From Bacillus sp. NP157 (GTDB lineage: Bacteria > Pseudomonadota > Gammaproteobacteria > Xanthomonadales > Rhodanobacteraceae): a stretch of DNA of 64,000 nucleotides. The stretch lies in NCBI GenBank assembly GCA_018889975.1, contig CP076546.1, forward strand, positions 3,100,001 through 3,164,000. The letters run 5' to 3'. The position numbers were made by a program, and so were the translations under genes. The notes beneath the pieces are model-generated. The model searched no databases. It was given only the letters and a program-made list of their open reading frames with translations, and had not been told where the DNA came from. Below, in pieces: positions 24,344 to 35,587 of this stretch. The number at the start of each line of letters is the position of its first letter. Position 1 is the first letter of the stretch.

Positions 24344-24428
24344 GGATCACCTCGGTAGAAAGTTTGCTCCTACCTCGTGGTCCATGGGAATTAGGCCACT
24401 ACACAACTATCCTCCCGAACCGCGATCC

Positions 24429-25574
24429 TCAGCCGTTGCGGTTCGAGCCCGAGAGCACGTCGACCCACACGGCTAGCACGAGGATGACGCCCTTGATGAT
24501 CATCTGCCAGGAGTTGTCGACGTCCATCAGCTGCATGCCGCTGTCGAGGCTGGCCATCACGAGGGCACCGATGAGGGCGCCGTAGACCGTGCCCGAGCCG
24601 CCGCGCATGGAGGTCCCGCCGATGAAGCAGGCCGAGATGGCGTCCAGCTCGCCGCCGGTGCCGGCCGAGGGCGAACCCGAGCCGGTGCGCGCGACGGTGA
24701 TGATGCCGGCGAACGCGCACATCAGGCCCATCAGGGCAAACACCACCAGCTTGACCCGGGCCACGTTCACGCCGGAGAGGCGCGTGGCTTCCATGTTGCC
24801 GCCCACCGCGTAGATGTGGCGGCCGAACACCGTCTGCGTCGAGACGTAGGTGAACACCGCCAGCAGGCCGAGCAGGATCATCACCGGGATGGGGATGCCG
24901 TTGGCGTCGTTGAGCATGCGCACGAAGCCGAAGATGAAGGCGCCGATGGCGACCAGCTTCGCGACGTCGATCCACAGTGCACCCTGCTGCAGGCCCAGCT
25001 TGCCGCGCCGCACGCGACGGCGCGCGGTGAGCGCGACCATGGCGAGGAAGATCACGCCGCCGATCCACACCGACACGCTCGGCGGCACGAAGCCCTGGCC
25101 CAGCGCGATGAGGTTGTCCGGCGCCGGCGCGATCGTGGAACTGCCGGTGATGTAAAGCACGATGCCGCGGAAGGCGAGCATGCCGCCCAGGCCGACGATG
25201 AACGACGGCACGCGCATCTTGGTGACGACGTAGCCGTTGAACGCGCCGATGGCCAGGCCGAGCAGGAGCACGGCGCCGATGGCCGGCCACGTACCCCAGC
25301 CCTGGTTCACCGTGAGGATGGCGACGACGCCACCGAGCAGGCCGAGCTGTGAGCCGATCGACAGGTCGATCTCGCCCGCGATGATGATGAACACCATGCC
25401 GCAGGCCAGCATGCCGGTGATCGCCATCTGGCGGAACAGGTTCGAGAGGTTGCCCGGCGTGATGAAGGCCTGGTCGGTCTTCACGTGGAAGAACACCCAG
25501 ATCAGCGCGACCGCGATGAGCAGCGCAAGGATCTTGTAGCGGACGAACAGTTGCTGGATTTGCTGGGCCTGCAT
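24429..25574 (-). CDS. xylH: Xylose ABC transporter permease XylH
   Basis: 381-residue inner-membrane permease of the BPD_transp_2 family with about ten hydrophobic helices. The EAA-like loop region includes GGNMEATRLSGVNVARVK, typical of sugar permeases. Identity as XylH follows from the operon xylA-xylB-xylF-xylG-xylH. It lies 39 bp after xylG and is the last gene; the IS begins 25 bp past its stop, so the original operon terminator has probably been displaced or separated. Confidence 0.94.
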   Translation of the reverse strand: MQAQQIQQLFVRYKILALLIAVALIWVFFHVKTDQAFITPGNLSNLFRQMAITGMLACGMVFIIIAGEIDLSIGSQLGLLGGVVAILTVNQGWGTWPAIGAVLLLGLAIGAFNGYVVTKMRVPSFIVGLGGMLAFRGIVLYITGSSTIAPAPDNLIALGQGFVPPSVSVWIGGVIFLAMVALTARRRVRRGKLGLQQGALWIDVAKLVAIGAFIFGFVRMLNDANGIPIPVMILLGLLAVFTYVSTQTVFGRHIYAVGGNMEATRLSGVNVARVKLVVFALMGLMCAFAGIITVARTGSGSPSAGTGGELDAISACFIGGTSMRGGSGTVYGALIGALVMASLDSGMQLMDVDNSWQMIIKGVILVLAVWVDVLSGSNRNG

Positions 25575-25613
25575 GGAGAAGCCTTCCTATGACGCGTCAA
25601 TGGTTCGGGTGGA

Positions 25614-27161
25614 TCAGGCCGCGTGGGCGGGCCCTTCGGCGGCATGTGAGATCGCCGCGGCGAGCACCTGCTCCTGGGTCAGGCCAACGTTCTTGAAGTC
25701 GCCGCGCAACTTGCCTTCGCCGACGACGAGGACGCGGTCGCTGACGCCCAGCACTTCAGGCATCTCGGACGAGACCATGATGATGGCCACGCCCTTCGCC
25801 GCCAGTTCGAACATCAGCTTGTAGATGTCGTACTTGGAGCCGACGTCGACGCCACGGGTGGGCTCGTCGAGGATCAGCACCTTGGGACCCGGCAGCAGCA
25901 TCTTGGTCAGCACGGCCTTTTGCTGGTTGCCGCCGGAAAGACCGACGATGGCCAGCTCCGGGCTTGCCGTCTTCACGCGCAGGCGCTTGATCTCGGCATC
26001 GACGACCTGGAGTTCGGCCTGGCGGTCGATCTGGCCGGCGTGGGCGTAGTGCGAGAGCGTGGCGAGCGTGATGTTGTCGCCGACGCCGAGCAACGGGACG
26101 ATGCCCTGGCGCTTGCGATCCTCCGGCACGAGCGACAGCCCGGCCTTGATCGCCTGCTCGGGCGACTTGATCCTGATCGGCTTGCCTTCGAGCACCAGCT
26201 CGGCTTCCGAACGGCCTGGGTAGGCGCCAAAGATCGCCGAGACCAGCTCGGTACGGCCCGCGCCCACCAGGCCGGCGATGCCGAGGATCTCGCCGCGACG
26301 CACCGCGAACGAAATGTCGTCGACGCGCTTGCGGTTCGGGTTCGCGAGGTCCCAGCAGGTGACATGGTTCGCCTCGAAGATCACCTCGCCGATCTCGTGC
26401 TCGACCTTCGGGAACAGGTTCTCGATGTCGCGACCGACCATGGCGGTGATGATCGAATGCGTCGTCATCTCGCTCATCGGCTTGGTGACGATGTGCTTGC
26501 CGTCGCGGATCACGGTGACCGTGTCGCAGACGCGCGCGACTTCCTCGAGCTTGTGCGAGATGTAGACGCAGGCGACCCCGTCGCGCTTCAGGTCTTCGAT
26601 GATCGACAGCAGGGTATCGGTCTCGGACGAGGTCAGCGAGGACGACGGTTCGTCGAGGATCAGCAGGCGGGCATTCTTCACCAGCGCCTTGGCGATCTCG
26701 AACAGCTGCTGGTAGCCACCGCCGTAGTTCATCACCGGCGCCGCGACGTTGACGTCCTTCAGCTTGAGCCGCGCCAGCAGGGCCTCGGCTTTCGCATACA
26801 TGGCGTCGTAATCCATCACGCCGCCGAACTTGCGGATCTCGTTACCGAGGAAGATGTTCTCCGCGACGGAGAGCTGCGGCACCAGCATCAGTTCCTGGTG
26901 GATGATGACGATGCCCGCGTTTTCACTGTCACGCACGGAGTAAGCCTTGAGCGGCTTGTCGTCGAACAGGATCTCGCCTTCCCAGGTTCCATACGGGTAG
27001 ACGCCGGACAGCACCTTCATCAGCGTGGACTTGCCCGCACCGTTTTCGCCGCACAGGCCGACGCACTCGCCCGGCCGTACGGCCAGGTTGATGCCATTGA
27101 GCGCGCGCACGCCGGAGAATTCCTTGACGATGTCGCGCATCTCGAACAGGTATTCGCTCAC
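25614..27161 (-). CDS. xylG: Xylose ABC transporter ATP-binding protein XylG
   Basis: 515-residue protein with two ABC domains. The first has Walker [10 protein letters not shown], signature GGGYQQ and Walker [11 protein letters not shown]; the second has a degenerate Walker [10 protein letters not shown], signature LSGGNQQK and [15 protein letters not shown]. This is usual for sugar importers. A GTG start at 27161 is chosen because GAGGAAGG precedes it by 7 bases and the length then matches XylG (about 513). It is separated from xylF by a repeat-rich spacer of 237 bp. Confidence 0.95.
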   Translation of the reverse strand: MSEYLFEMRDIVKEFSGVRALNGINLAVRPGECVGLCGENGAGKSTLMKVLSGVYPYGTWEGEILFDDKPLKAYSVRDSENAGIVIIHQELMLVPQLSVAENIFLGNEIRKFGGVMDYDAMYAKAEALLARLKLKDVNVAAPVMNYGGGYQQLFEIAKALVKNARLLILDEPSSSLTSSETDTLLSIIEDLKRDGVACVYISHKLEEVARVCDTVTVIRDGKHIVTKPMSEMTTHSIITAMVGRDIENLFPKVEHEIGEVIFEANHVTCWDLANPNRKRVDDISFAVRRGEILGIAGLVGAGRTELVSAIFGAYPGRSEAELVLEGKPIRIKSPEQAIKAGLSLVPEDRKRQGIVPLLGVGDNITLATLSHYAHAGQIDRQAELQVVDAEIKRLRVKTASPELAIVGLSGGNQQKAVLTKMLLPGPKVLILDEPTRGVDVGSKYDIYKLMFELAAKGVAIIMVSSEMPEVLGVSDRVLVVGEGKLRGDFKNVGLTQEQVLAAAISHAAEGPAHAA

Positions 27162-27200
27162 CTTCAAACCTTCCTCGACCTGGATACCGGCCATCAACGT

Positions 27201-27386
27201 GTAGGAGCGCGCCTGCGCGCGATGGGTGCTGCGCGGGGTATCCACCCATCCATCCGTCCATCCACCCATCCATCCATCAAGTGACTTTCGGATATCGAGC
27301 GATGGATGGATATCGAGCGATGGGTGGATATCCCACCATCGTTGGATATCCCACGCAGCCCCCATCGCGCGCAGGCGCGCTCCTAC
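27201..27386. repeat. BIME-like cluster between xylF and xylG
   Basis: Two inverted REP copies (27201-27223 plus; 27364-27386 minus) enclose a run of CATC/CATCCATC tetranucleotides (about 27240-27278) and three near-direct repeats built on GGATATCGAGCGATGG (about 27292-27356). It fills most of the xylF-xylG gap and can form a long hairpin. Such structures inside operons often stabilise the upstream mRNA part. Confidence 0.85.
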
Positions 27387-27398
27387 AACATCAGTTGC

Positions 27399-28412
27399 TT
27401 AGTTGCCGACCTGGGCCTGCGTGTAGAAGCCGTCCTTCACCACCAGGTCCACGTTCTGCCTGGTCAGCAGCGTCGGGGTCAGCAGGATGGTGTCGACCTT
27501 CTTCGAACCGTTGTCCATCTGCGAGGTGAACTTCGGCGTCTCGCCCTTGGCGAACTGCACGGCCAGGTCGGCGGCGTCGGTGGCGATGGTCTTGATCGGC
27601 TTGTACACCGTCATCGCCTGCGTGCCGGCCTTGATCCGCTTCACCGCGGCCAGGTCGGCGTCCTGGCCGGACACGGCGACCTTGCCGGCCAGCTTCTGGC
27701 CGTTCAGCGCGGCGATGGCGCCACCCGCGGTGCCATCGTTGGAAGCGACGATACCCTGGATGTTGTTCTTGTTCGCGGTCAGCGCGTTCTCGATGATCGA
27801 CTGCGCCTTGGCGGCCAGCCACTCGTCGGTCCACTGCTGGCCAACGATCTTGATCGCGCCGCTCTTCACCAGCGGATCGAGCACGACCATCTGGCCCTGG
27901 CGCAGGATCTTGGCGTTGTTATCGGTCGGCGCGCCGCCGAGCAGGAAGAAGTTGCCCTTGCCGCCGGTGGCATCCACCACGCCCTTGGCCTGCATCTCGC
28001 CGACCTTCTCGTTATCGAACGAGATGTAGGCATCGACGTCGGCATTGAGGATCAGGCGATCGTAGGAAATCACCTTGATGCCGGCCTTCTTCGCTTCGGC
28101 CACAACGGTGGTCAGCGTCTTCGCGTTGAACGGCACGATGACGATGACGTCGACCTTGCGCGCGATGAGGTTTTCGATCTGCTGGATCTGCTTCTGCTCG
28201 TTCGCATCGGCGGACTGCACCGACACGGTGCCGCCCTTCGCTTCCACGGCGGCCTTGAAGTAGTCGCGGTCGCGGGTCCAGCGCTCGACGCGCAGATCGT
28301 CGATGGAGAAGCCGATGACCGGCTTGTCCTTGCTTGCGTGGGCCTGCGGGGCAAAGACGCCCGCGGCCACCATCGATACGGCCAGCAACGTGTGTAGGGC
28401 CTTCTGCTTCAT
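27399..28412 (-). CDS. xylF: Xylose-binding periplasmic protein XylF
   Basis: 337-residue periplasmic solute-binding protein (PBP type I). The signal peptide MKQKALHTLLAVSMVAAGVF is followed by APQAHA. The mature start KPVIGFSIDDLRVERWTRDR and SYDRLILNADVDAYISFDNE are typical XylF regions lining the D-xylose site. ATG 28412 has GGAG six bases upstream; an in-frame ATG at 28424 is less likely. The repeat cluster right after its stop may allow more XylF than XylG/H to be made, as binding proteins are normally in excess. Confidence 0.95.
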   Translation of the reverse strand: MKQKALHTLLAVSMVAAGVFAPQAHASKDKPVIGFSIDDLRVERWTRDRDYFKAAVEAKGGTVSVQSADANEQKQIQQIENLIARKVDVIVIVPFNAKTLTTVVAEAKKAGIKVISYDRLILNADVDAYISFDNEKVGEMQAKGVVDATGGKGNFFLLGGAPTDNNAKILRQGQMVVLDPLVKSGAIKIVGQQWTDEWLAAKAQSIIENALTANKNNIQGIVASNDGTAGGAIAALNGQKLAGKVAVSGQDADLAAVKRIKAGTQAMTVYKPIKTIATDAADLAVQFAKGETPKFTSQMDNGSKKVDTILLTPTLLTRQNVDLVVKDGFYTQAQVGN

Positions 28413-28442
28413 GCTGTTCTCCATCGTTATGGACTCGCCCCT

Positions 28443-29948
28443 TCAGGACGGGCGGTAATCGTCGCCGCGTGCGGCGTCGGCATAGAGCGGTTTGAGTTGC
28501 TCGTAGGAGCGGCGGAACAAAGGGTGGCGCGTTTGCAGGAAATAAGCATGACGCGCTGCATCGGGCTCGCGGACCGCGGTCACCGCGGGCATCGGGCAGA
28601 CCTCGTCGAGCGAGGCACCGGGCTGCACGGCAAGGCGGCCGAGCCGGGCCGCGCCCAGCGCCGGACCCACCTCCCCGCCAGCGCGCAGGATCAGCCGCTT
28701 GCCGAGGATGTCGGCGAGCATCTGCGTCCAGTAGGCACTGCGCGAGCCGCCGCCGATCACCGTGATCTCATCGGCGACCACGCCCGTGCCCTCGACTGCG
28801 AGCAAGCCATCCAGCAGGCCCAGGCCCACGCCTTCCAGCGTGGCATTGGCGAGGGCCGCGCGATCGGTGTCGGGGCCCAGCTGCGTGAACGAGCCGCGGG
28901 CGTGGGCATCGTTGTGTGGCGTGCGCTCGCCGGTGAGGTAAGGCAGGAACAGCGGACCGTGCTTCTTCAGCCCCGCCTGCTCCGCGTCGGCCAGCAAGGC
29001 GGCCACGTCGGCATAGCCGGTGAGGCGCGCCGTGAAATCCAGGCAGCTTGCCGCATTGAGCATCACCGACATGAGGTGCCAGGTATCCGGCAACGCATGG
29101 CAGAAGCTATGGACGGCGGTTTCCGGGCTGGCCTTGAAGCCATCGGACACCGCGAAGTAAACCCCCGAGGTACCCAGGGACAGCATGGCCTGGCCGTTGT
29201 GGACGATGCCGACGCCGACGGCGCCCGCGGCGTTGTCGCCACCACCGGCGGCCACCGGCACGCTGTCCATGCCCCAGCGCTCGGCGAGCTCCTTGCGCAG
29301 CCGACCCGCCGACTGGCTGCCTTCGCGGACCTCGGGCATGTGCGAACGATCCAGCCCCGTGGCGGCAAGCATGGCGTCGCTCCACTGGCGCTTGCGCACG
29401 TCCAGCCAGAGCGTGCCCGCCGCATCGGAGGCGTCCGTCAGGTACTCGCCGGTGAGTTTCAGGCGCAGGTAATCCTTCGGCAGCAACACCCGCGCCACCT
29501 TCGCGAAGACCTCGGGCTCGTGCCGGCGGACCCACGCCAGCTTGGGCGCGGTGAAGCCCGGCATGGCAAGGTTGCCGGTGATCTCGCGGAAACCCGGGAC
29601 CTTTTCCAGTTCCGCGCACTCGACGTCCGAACGACCGTCGTTCCAGAGGATGGCCGGGCGAAGGACCGTGTCGGATGCATCCAGCAGGGTGGCGCCGTGC
29701 ATCTGGCCGGAAAGCCCGATCGCCGCCACGCGGCGGGCATCCACGCCCTTGAGCACGTCGCCCACCGCCGCTTCGGTCGCGGCCCACCATGCCGCGGGAT
29801 CCTGCTCGGACCAGCGCGGGTGCGGATGCGACACCTGCAGCGGGCTCGACGCGCTGGCGCGTACGTCGCCCGCATCGTCGATGAGCACGGCCTTGACCGA
29901 GGACGTGCCCAGGTCGATGCCGAGGTAAAGATGCGCCGGTGCGTCCAT
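28443..29948 (-). CDS. xylB: Xylulokinase
   Basis: About 501-residue FGGY-family kinase that phosphorylates D-xylulose to xylulose 5-phosphate. Seen are the N-terminal phosphate loop YLGIDLGTSSVKAVL, the substrate motif GQMHGATLL, GGGDNAAGAVG with the catalytic-type Asp, and the C-terminal ATP site VIGGGSRSAYWTQML. In-frame ATGs at 29948, 29960 and 29969 are all possible; 29948 matches the family N-terminus best, while 29960 would start 1-2 bases after the xylA stop. Second gene of the operon. Confidence 0.95.
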   Translation of the reverse strand: MDAPAHLYLGIDLGTSSVKAVLIDDAGDVRASASSPLQVSHPHPRWSEQDPAAWWAATEAAVGDVLKGVDARRVAAIGLSGQMHGATLLDASDTVLRPAILWNDGRSDVECAELEKVPGFREITGNLAMPGFTAPKLAWVRRHEPEVFAKVARVLLPKDYLRLKLTGEYLTDASDAAGTLWLDVRKRQWSDAMLAATGLDRSHMPEVREGSQSAGRLRKELAERWGMDSVPVAAGGGDNAAGAVGVGIVHNGQAMLSLGTSGVYFAVSDGFKASPETAVHSFCHALPDTWHLMSVMLNAASCLDFTARLTGYADVAALLADAEQAGLKKHGPLFLPYLTGERTPHNDAHARGSFTQLGPDTDRAALANATLEGVGLGLLDGLLAVEGTGVVADEITVIGGGSRSAYWTQMLADILGKRLILRAGGEVGPALGAARLGRLAVQPGASLDEVCPMPAVTAVREPDAARHAYFLQTRHPLFRRSYEQLKPLYADAARGDDYRPS

Positions 29949-29961
29949 GTCGGGTCTCATA

Positions 29962-31278
29962 TCACCCATAGATATAGCGGTTGACGATGTTCTCCAGCAA
30001 CTCCTGGTGGCCAGAAGCATGCTTCGGGTGCAGGTCGCGGGCGAGCGCTTCGTCGGATAGCGAAGCGAGCGTGAAGCCACCGTTGAGGATCTTCGCACCC
30101 AGCTCGGCATCCCAGCCCGCGTAGCGCTTTGCTTTCAGCTCGGCCAGGGTGTCTTTCTCGATCATCTTCACAGCCCGCTCAAGGCCAAGCGCCAGGGTGT
30201 CGATGGCACCGATGTGGCCATGGAACAGGTCTTCGGCGGCGTGGCTCTGGCGACGCACCTTGGTGTCGAAGTTGAAGCCGCCCGTGGTGAAACCACCAGC
30301 CTTGAGGACCTCGTAGGTGACCAGGGTCATTTCCTCGACACTGTTCGGGAACTGGTCGGTGTCCCAGCCGTTCTGCGGATCGCCGCGGTTGGCATCGATC
30401 GAGCCGAACAGGCCCAGGGCGATCGACGTCGCCACTTCGTGCTGGAACGAGTGACCTGCCAGCGTCGCGTGGTTGGCTTCGAGGTTGGTCTTCACTTCGT
30501 GCTCGAGGCCGAAGTCCTTGAGGAAGCCGTAGACCGTAGCGCTGTCGTAGTCGTACTGGTGCTTGGTCGGCTCCTGCGGCTTCGGCTCGATCAGGATCGT
30601 GCCCTTGAAGCCCAGCTTGTGCTTGTGCTCCACCACCATCTGGAAGAAGCGGCCGAGCTGCGCGCGCTCACGCTTGAGGTCCGTATTGAGCAGGGTTTCG
30701 TAGCCTTCGCGACCGCCCCAGAGCACGTAGTTCTCGCCGCCGAGGCGATGCGTGGCTTCCATCGCATGGCGCACCTGGGTAGCCGCATACGCAAACACTT
30801 CCGGCTGCGGATTCGTCGCGGCACCGGCGGCGTAGCGCGGATTGCTGAAGACGTTGGCGGTACCCCAGAGCAGCTTCACGCCGGTCTCGGCCTGCTTCTT
30901 CTCGAGCACGTCGACCATCGCCGCGAAGTTTTCGCGGTACTCGGCGAGGCTGTTGCCCTCGGGCGCCACGTCGGTGTCGTGGAAGGTGTAGAACGGCGTG
31001 CCAAGGCGGGTGAAGAAATCGAACGCCGCATCGGCTTTTTCGCGGGCCTTGCCCATCGGATCGCCGGCGCTTTGCCACGGACGGTCGAAGGTGCCGGCGC
31101 CGAACACGTCCGAACCCGGCCAGACAAACGTATGCCAGTAGCAGACGGCCAGGCGCAGATGCTCGGCCATGGTCTTGCCCAGCAGCTTGCGCCCGGCGTC
31201 GTAATGGTGGAACGCGAGCGGGTTGTCCGAGCCGGGGCCTTCGAAGACGACCCTGGGGATGGCCGAAAAGTACGACAT
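29962..31278 (-). CDS. xylA: Xylose isomerase
   Basis: 438-residue metal-dependent TIM-barrel isomerase converting D-xylose to D-xylulose. Signature segments are [12 protein letters not shown] (catalytic His-Asp), [16 protein letters not shown], and [19 protein letters not shown] with metal-binding Glu/Asp. This is the class II length. Start ATG 31278 is preceded by AAGGAA. It is the first gene of the operon and divergent from xylR; the 152-bp gap carries direct repeats that may be the XylR site. Confidence 0.97.
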   Translation of the reverse strand: MSYFSAIPRVVFEGPGSDNPLAFHHYDAGRKLLGKTMAEHLRLAVCYWHTFVWPGSDVFGAGTFDRPWQSAGDPMGKAREKADAAFDFFTRLGTPFYTFHDTDVAPEGNSLAEYRENFAAMVDVLEKKQAETGVKLLWGTANVFSNPRYAAGAATNPQPEVFAYAATQVRHAMEATHRLGGENYVLWGGREGYETLLNTDLKRERAQLGRFFQMVVEHKHKLGFKGTILIEPKPQEPTKHQYDYDSATVYGFLKDFGLEHEVKTNLEANHATLAGHSFQHEVATSIALGLFGSIDANRGDPQNGWDTDQFPNSVEEMTLVTYEVLKAGGFTTGGFNFDTKVRRQSHAAEDLFHGHIGAIDTLALGLERAVKMIEKDTLAELKAKRYAGWDAELGAKILNGGFTLASLSDEALARDLHPKHASGHQELLENIVNRYIYG

Positions 31279-31345
31279 AACGATTCCTTGACGATCGAGG
31301 GGACGAATCCCATCGATGCTCGTGATGCGCGGCCACAAGCGCAAT

Positions 31346-31378
31346 TGCGATTTCCCGCGCGGCTTCCTGCGTTTTTCC
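31346..31378. promoter_or_regulatory. Candidate XylR operator in the xylA-xylR gap
   Basis: Direct repeats TGCGATTTCC (31346) and TGCGTTTTTCC (31368), 22 bp apart, close to two helical turns. AraC-type regulators such as XylR bind two direct half-sites at about this distance. The repeats lie 68-100 bp upstream of the xylA start. Assignment is by position and geometry only. Confidence 0.5.
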
Positions 31379-31430
31379 TGCCGCGACGCGTCATGGCCTG
31401 TAAGCGCGTTCCCTGCTAGTTTTGTCGACC

Positions 31431-32609
31431 ATGGCACCGCATCGCATCGCACTGCTGTTCAACGCCAACAAGGTCTATGACCGCCAGGTCATCGCAGGCA
31501 TTGGGCATTACCTCAACAGCACCCGCGTCGAGTGGGATCTCTTCCTTGAAGAAGATTTCCGCAGCCGGATGCGCGATATCCATCAATTCAAGGGTGATGG
31601 CGTCATCGCGGACTTCGACGACCCGGAAGCCGCGTCCGCGCTGCACGAGCTGCATATCCCGGTGGTCGCCGTCGGCAGCTCCTACCACGACCCAAAGGCC
31701 TACCCCAGCGGCGTGCCATACATCGCCACCGATAACGATCGACTGGTCCGCCTTGCCTACGACCACCTGATCGAACAGGGCCTGTCGCGCTTCGCCTTCT
31801 ACAGCATCCCACCGGCGCCAGGCAGCCGCTGGGCGCAGGAGCGCGAGCACGCGTTCCGCCAGATCGTCACGGCGGAGAACGTCGAGGGCCTCGTTTACGA
31901 GGGCTCGCCGACCAGCGCAGGCGGCTGGGGCGAGGCCGTCGAACACCTGGTGGAATGGCTGGGCGGTCTGCCCAAGCCGATCGGTGTCATCGCCGTGACC
32001 GACGCACGGGCGCGCCAGCTGCTGCAGGCCTGCGTGATCGGCGGGATCGCGGTGCCCGAACAGGTCGCGATCGTCGGCATCGACAACGATCCCATGGCGC
32101 AGTTGCTCAACCGCATTCCGTTGACCTCGGTGATCCAGGGTGCCGAAGAAATGGGTCGCACCGCGGCGCACGTGCTGCACCAGATGCTGCGCGGCATGGA
32201 CTGCTCGACCACCCGCGTCGTGGTGCCCCCGGTGGGCATCAACGTGCAGGTATCCAGTCGCTTCCAGCCCATGCGCAGCCCGCACGTGATGCGCGCCAGC
32301 CACTACATCCGGCAATACGGCCTGCTCGGGATCAAGACCGAACAGGTCGCCGACTATGTCGGGGTTTCGCGCACGGTGCTGGAAGAACACTTCAAGCGCG
32401 AGCTGAAGCAGACCGTCCACCAGGCGATCCTGAAATACAAGCTCGACACGGCCTGCGACCTGATCGTCAACGGCGACACCACGCTGGCCGACATTGCCAT
32501 CCGCTGCGGCTTCACCTCGCTGCAGTACATGTATGCGGTGTTCCGTCGCGAATACGACTGCACGCCGCGCCAATACCTTGAAACCCATCGAAAGGCCGCC
32601 GCGACCTGA
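31431..32609 (+). CDS. xylR: Xylose operon activator XylR
   Basis: 392 residues, the same length as E. coli XylR. It has an N-terminal periplasmic-binding-protein-like xylose-sensing domain (about 1-280; [20 protein letters not shown] is typical) and a C-terminal AraC-type double helix-turn-helix (about 290-392, [20 protein letters not shown]). It is divergent from xylA and should activate xylABFGH when xylose is bound. ATG 31431 is chosen; a TTG three codons upstream is possible. Followed by an aldose epimerase gene that may be co-transcribed. Confidence 0.94.
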   Translation: MAPHRIALLFNANKVYDRQVIAGIGHYLNSTRVEWDLFLEEDFRSRMRDIHQFKGDGVIADFDDPEAASALHELHIPVVAVGSSYHDPKAYPSGVPYIATDNDRLVRLAYDHLIEQGLSRFAFYSIPPAPGSRWAQEREHAFRQIVTAENVEGLVYEGSPTSAGGWGEAVEHLVEWLGGLPKPIGVIAVTDARARQLLQACVIGGIAVPEQVAIVGIDNDPMAQLLNRIPLTSVIQGAEEMGRTAAHVLHQMLRGMDCSTTRVVVPPVGINVQVSSRFQPMRSPHVMRASHYIRQYGLLGIKTEQVADYVGVSRTVLEEHFKRELKQTVHQAILKYKLDTACDLIVNGDTTLADIAIRCGFTSLQYMYAVFRREYDCTPRQYLETHRKAAAT

Positions 32610-32637
32610 TCGCTGCCGGCACGGACCGCTTGCCCCC

Positions 32638-33681
32638 ATGCCCATTTCCGAACCCACCGCCTGGGGCGCCCTGCCCGACGGACGCCCCCTGCATCGCTGG
32701 ACCCTGCGCAACGCGCGTGGCGCGCAGGTCGACATCAGTGACCTGGGCGGCACCCTGCTCGCCTGGCAGGCCCCGGATCGCCAGGGCCGGCTCGGCGAGG
32801 TGCTGCTCGGCCACGCCGAGGCCAGCCAATATCTCGCCTCGGACGCCTTCATGGGTGGGATCGTCGGCCGCTGGGCGAACCGCATCCGCGACGGTCGCTT
32901 CCAGCTCGACGGAATCGACTACAAAGTCGACCGTAACGACGGCCCGAACCACCTGCATGGTGGCCATGACGGGTTCCATCGCCAGCGATGGGACGTCGAG
33001 GCGGAGGGGGAAACGCTGGTGCTCCGGCTGGTGTCCCCAGAGGGCGACGGCGGCTTCCCCGGCGAGGTGAGCGTCGAGCTTCGTGCGAGCCTCGGCGACG
33101 ACGGCACGCTGGACCTGCAGTACGAGGCCGGCACGGATGCGCCGACCCCGCTCAATCTCACCGCCCACCCGTATTTCAACCTGAACGACCGCCGCGCGGA
33201 TATCCGCGACCACCTGATCCGGATCGACGCGGACGCGTTCCTCGCCACCGACGCCGGGGCGATTCCGCAGGGCCGCCAGCCGGTCGCGGGCACGGCGTTC
33301 GATTTCCGCGAACCGGCCCCGATCGGCTCCCGCCTGCACTGGCCCGACCCGCAATTGCAGATGGCGGGGGGATTCGACCACTGCTACATCCCGCGCGCCG
33401 CGCCGGGCCAGGACCTGCGCGCGGTAGCGGTGGTGACGGAGCCCTCCAGCGGCCGCCGTCTCACGGTGGAGACGGACCGGCCAGGCCTCCAGTTCTACAG
33501 CGGCCAGAAACTGGCCGGCCAGCCGAACCGGTGCGGCGGCGTCTACGCGGCGTTCGCGGGCTTCGCCCTGGAGGCCCAGGCCTTCCCCGACCAGGTCAAT
33601 GGCCCGGCCGCCAGCGAGGTGATCCTGCGGCCCGGCGAGGTCTATCGGCAGCGAACCCGCTACCGCATCGACGTCGCCTGA
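32638..33681 (+). CDS. galM: Aldose 1-epimerase (mutarotase)
   Basis: 347-residue galactose-mutarotase-family beta-sandwich enzyme that interconverts alpha and beta anomers. The conserved histidines are in GPNHLHGG and NLTAHPYFNL, the catalytic Glu is expected in the C-terminal part (FALEAQAFPDQVN), and GRWANRI matches the family. It starts 28 bp after xylR, so it is probably part of the xylose regulon and speeds anomerisation of xylose for XylA. The substrate range is broad in this family. Confidence 0.92.
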   Translation: MPISEPTAWGALPDGRPLHRWTLRNARGAQVDISDLGGTLLAWQAPDRQGRLGEVLLGHAEASQYLASDAFMGGIVGRWANRIRDGRFQLDGIDYKVDRNDGPNHLHGGHDGFHRQRWDVEAEGETLVLRLVSPEGDGGFPGEVSVELRASLGDDGTLDLQYEAGTDAPTPLNLTAHPYFNLNDRRADIRDHLIRIDADAFLATDAGAIPQGRQPVAGTAFDFREPAPIGSRLHWPDPQLQMAGGFDHCYIPRAAPGQDLRAVAVVTEPSSGRRLTVETDRPGLQFYSGQKLAGQPNRCGGVYAAFAGFALEAQAFPDQVNGPAASEVILRPGEVYRQRTRYRIDVA

Positions 33682-33709
33682 CCCGCCCCGGGCGGGTTAA
33701 ACTGGGCGG

Positions 33710-35578
<1,869 letters not shown>

Positions 35579-35587
35579 GCGCCACCG

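Larger units (their letters stand above)
23181..24404 (-). mobile_element. IS3-family insertion sequence
   Basis: 1224-bp element bounded by imperfect inverted repeats that begin TGTAGTGG at both ends and continue to GGACCACG about 28 bp in, with direct CAA repeats on both sides (23178-23180 and 24405-24407) as the probable 3-bp target duplication. It encodes orfA and orfB on the minus strand, with a slippery A7 for programmed frameshifting. Both reading frames are open, so it looks intact. It lies between the REP element and the 3' end of the xylose operon. Confidence 0.93.

Noticed and set aside
27240-27356. Short tandem repeats as a possible CRISPR array
   Set aside because: The units are 4 bp or irregular, no spacers of constant size are present, and no cas genes are nearby.
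33682-33709. Short CCCGCC/GGGCGG palindrome between galM and uup as a terminator
   Set aside because: The hairpin is too short with almost no loop and lacks a T-run on the plus strand.
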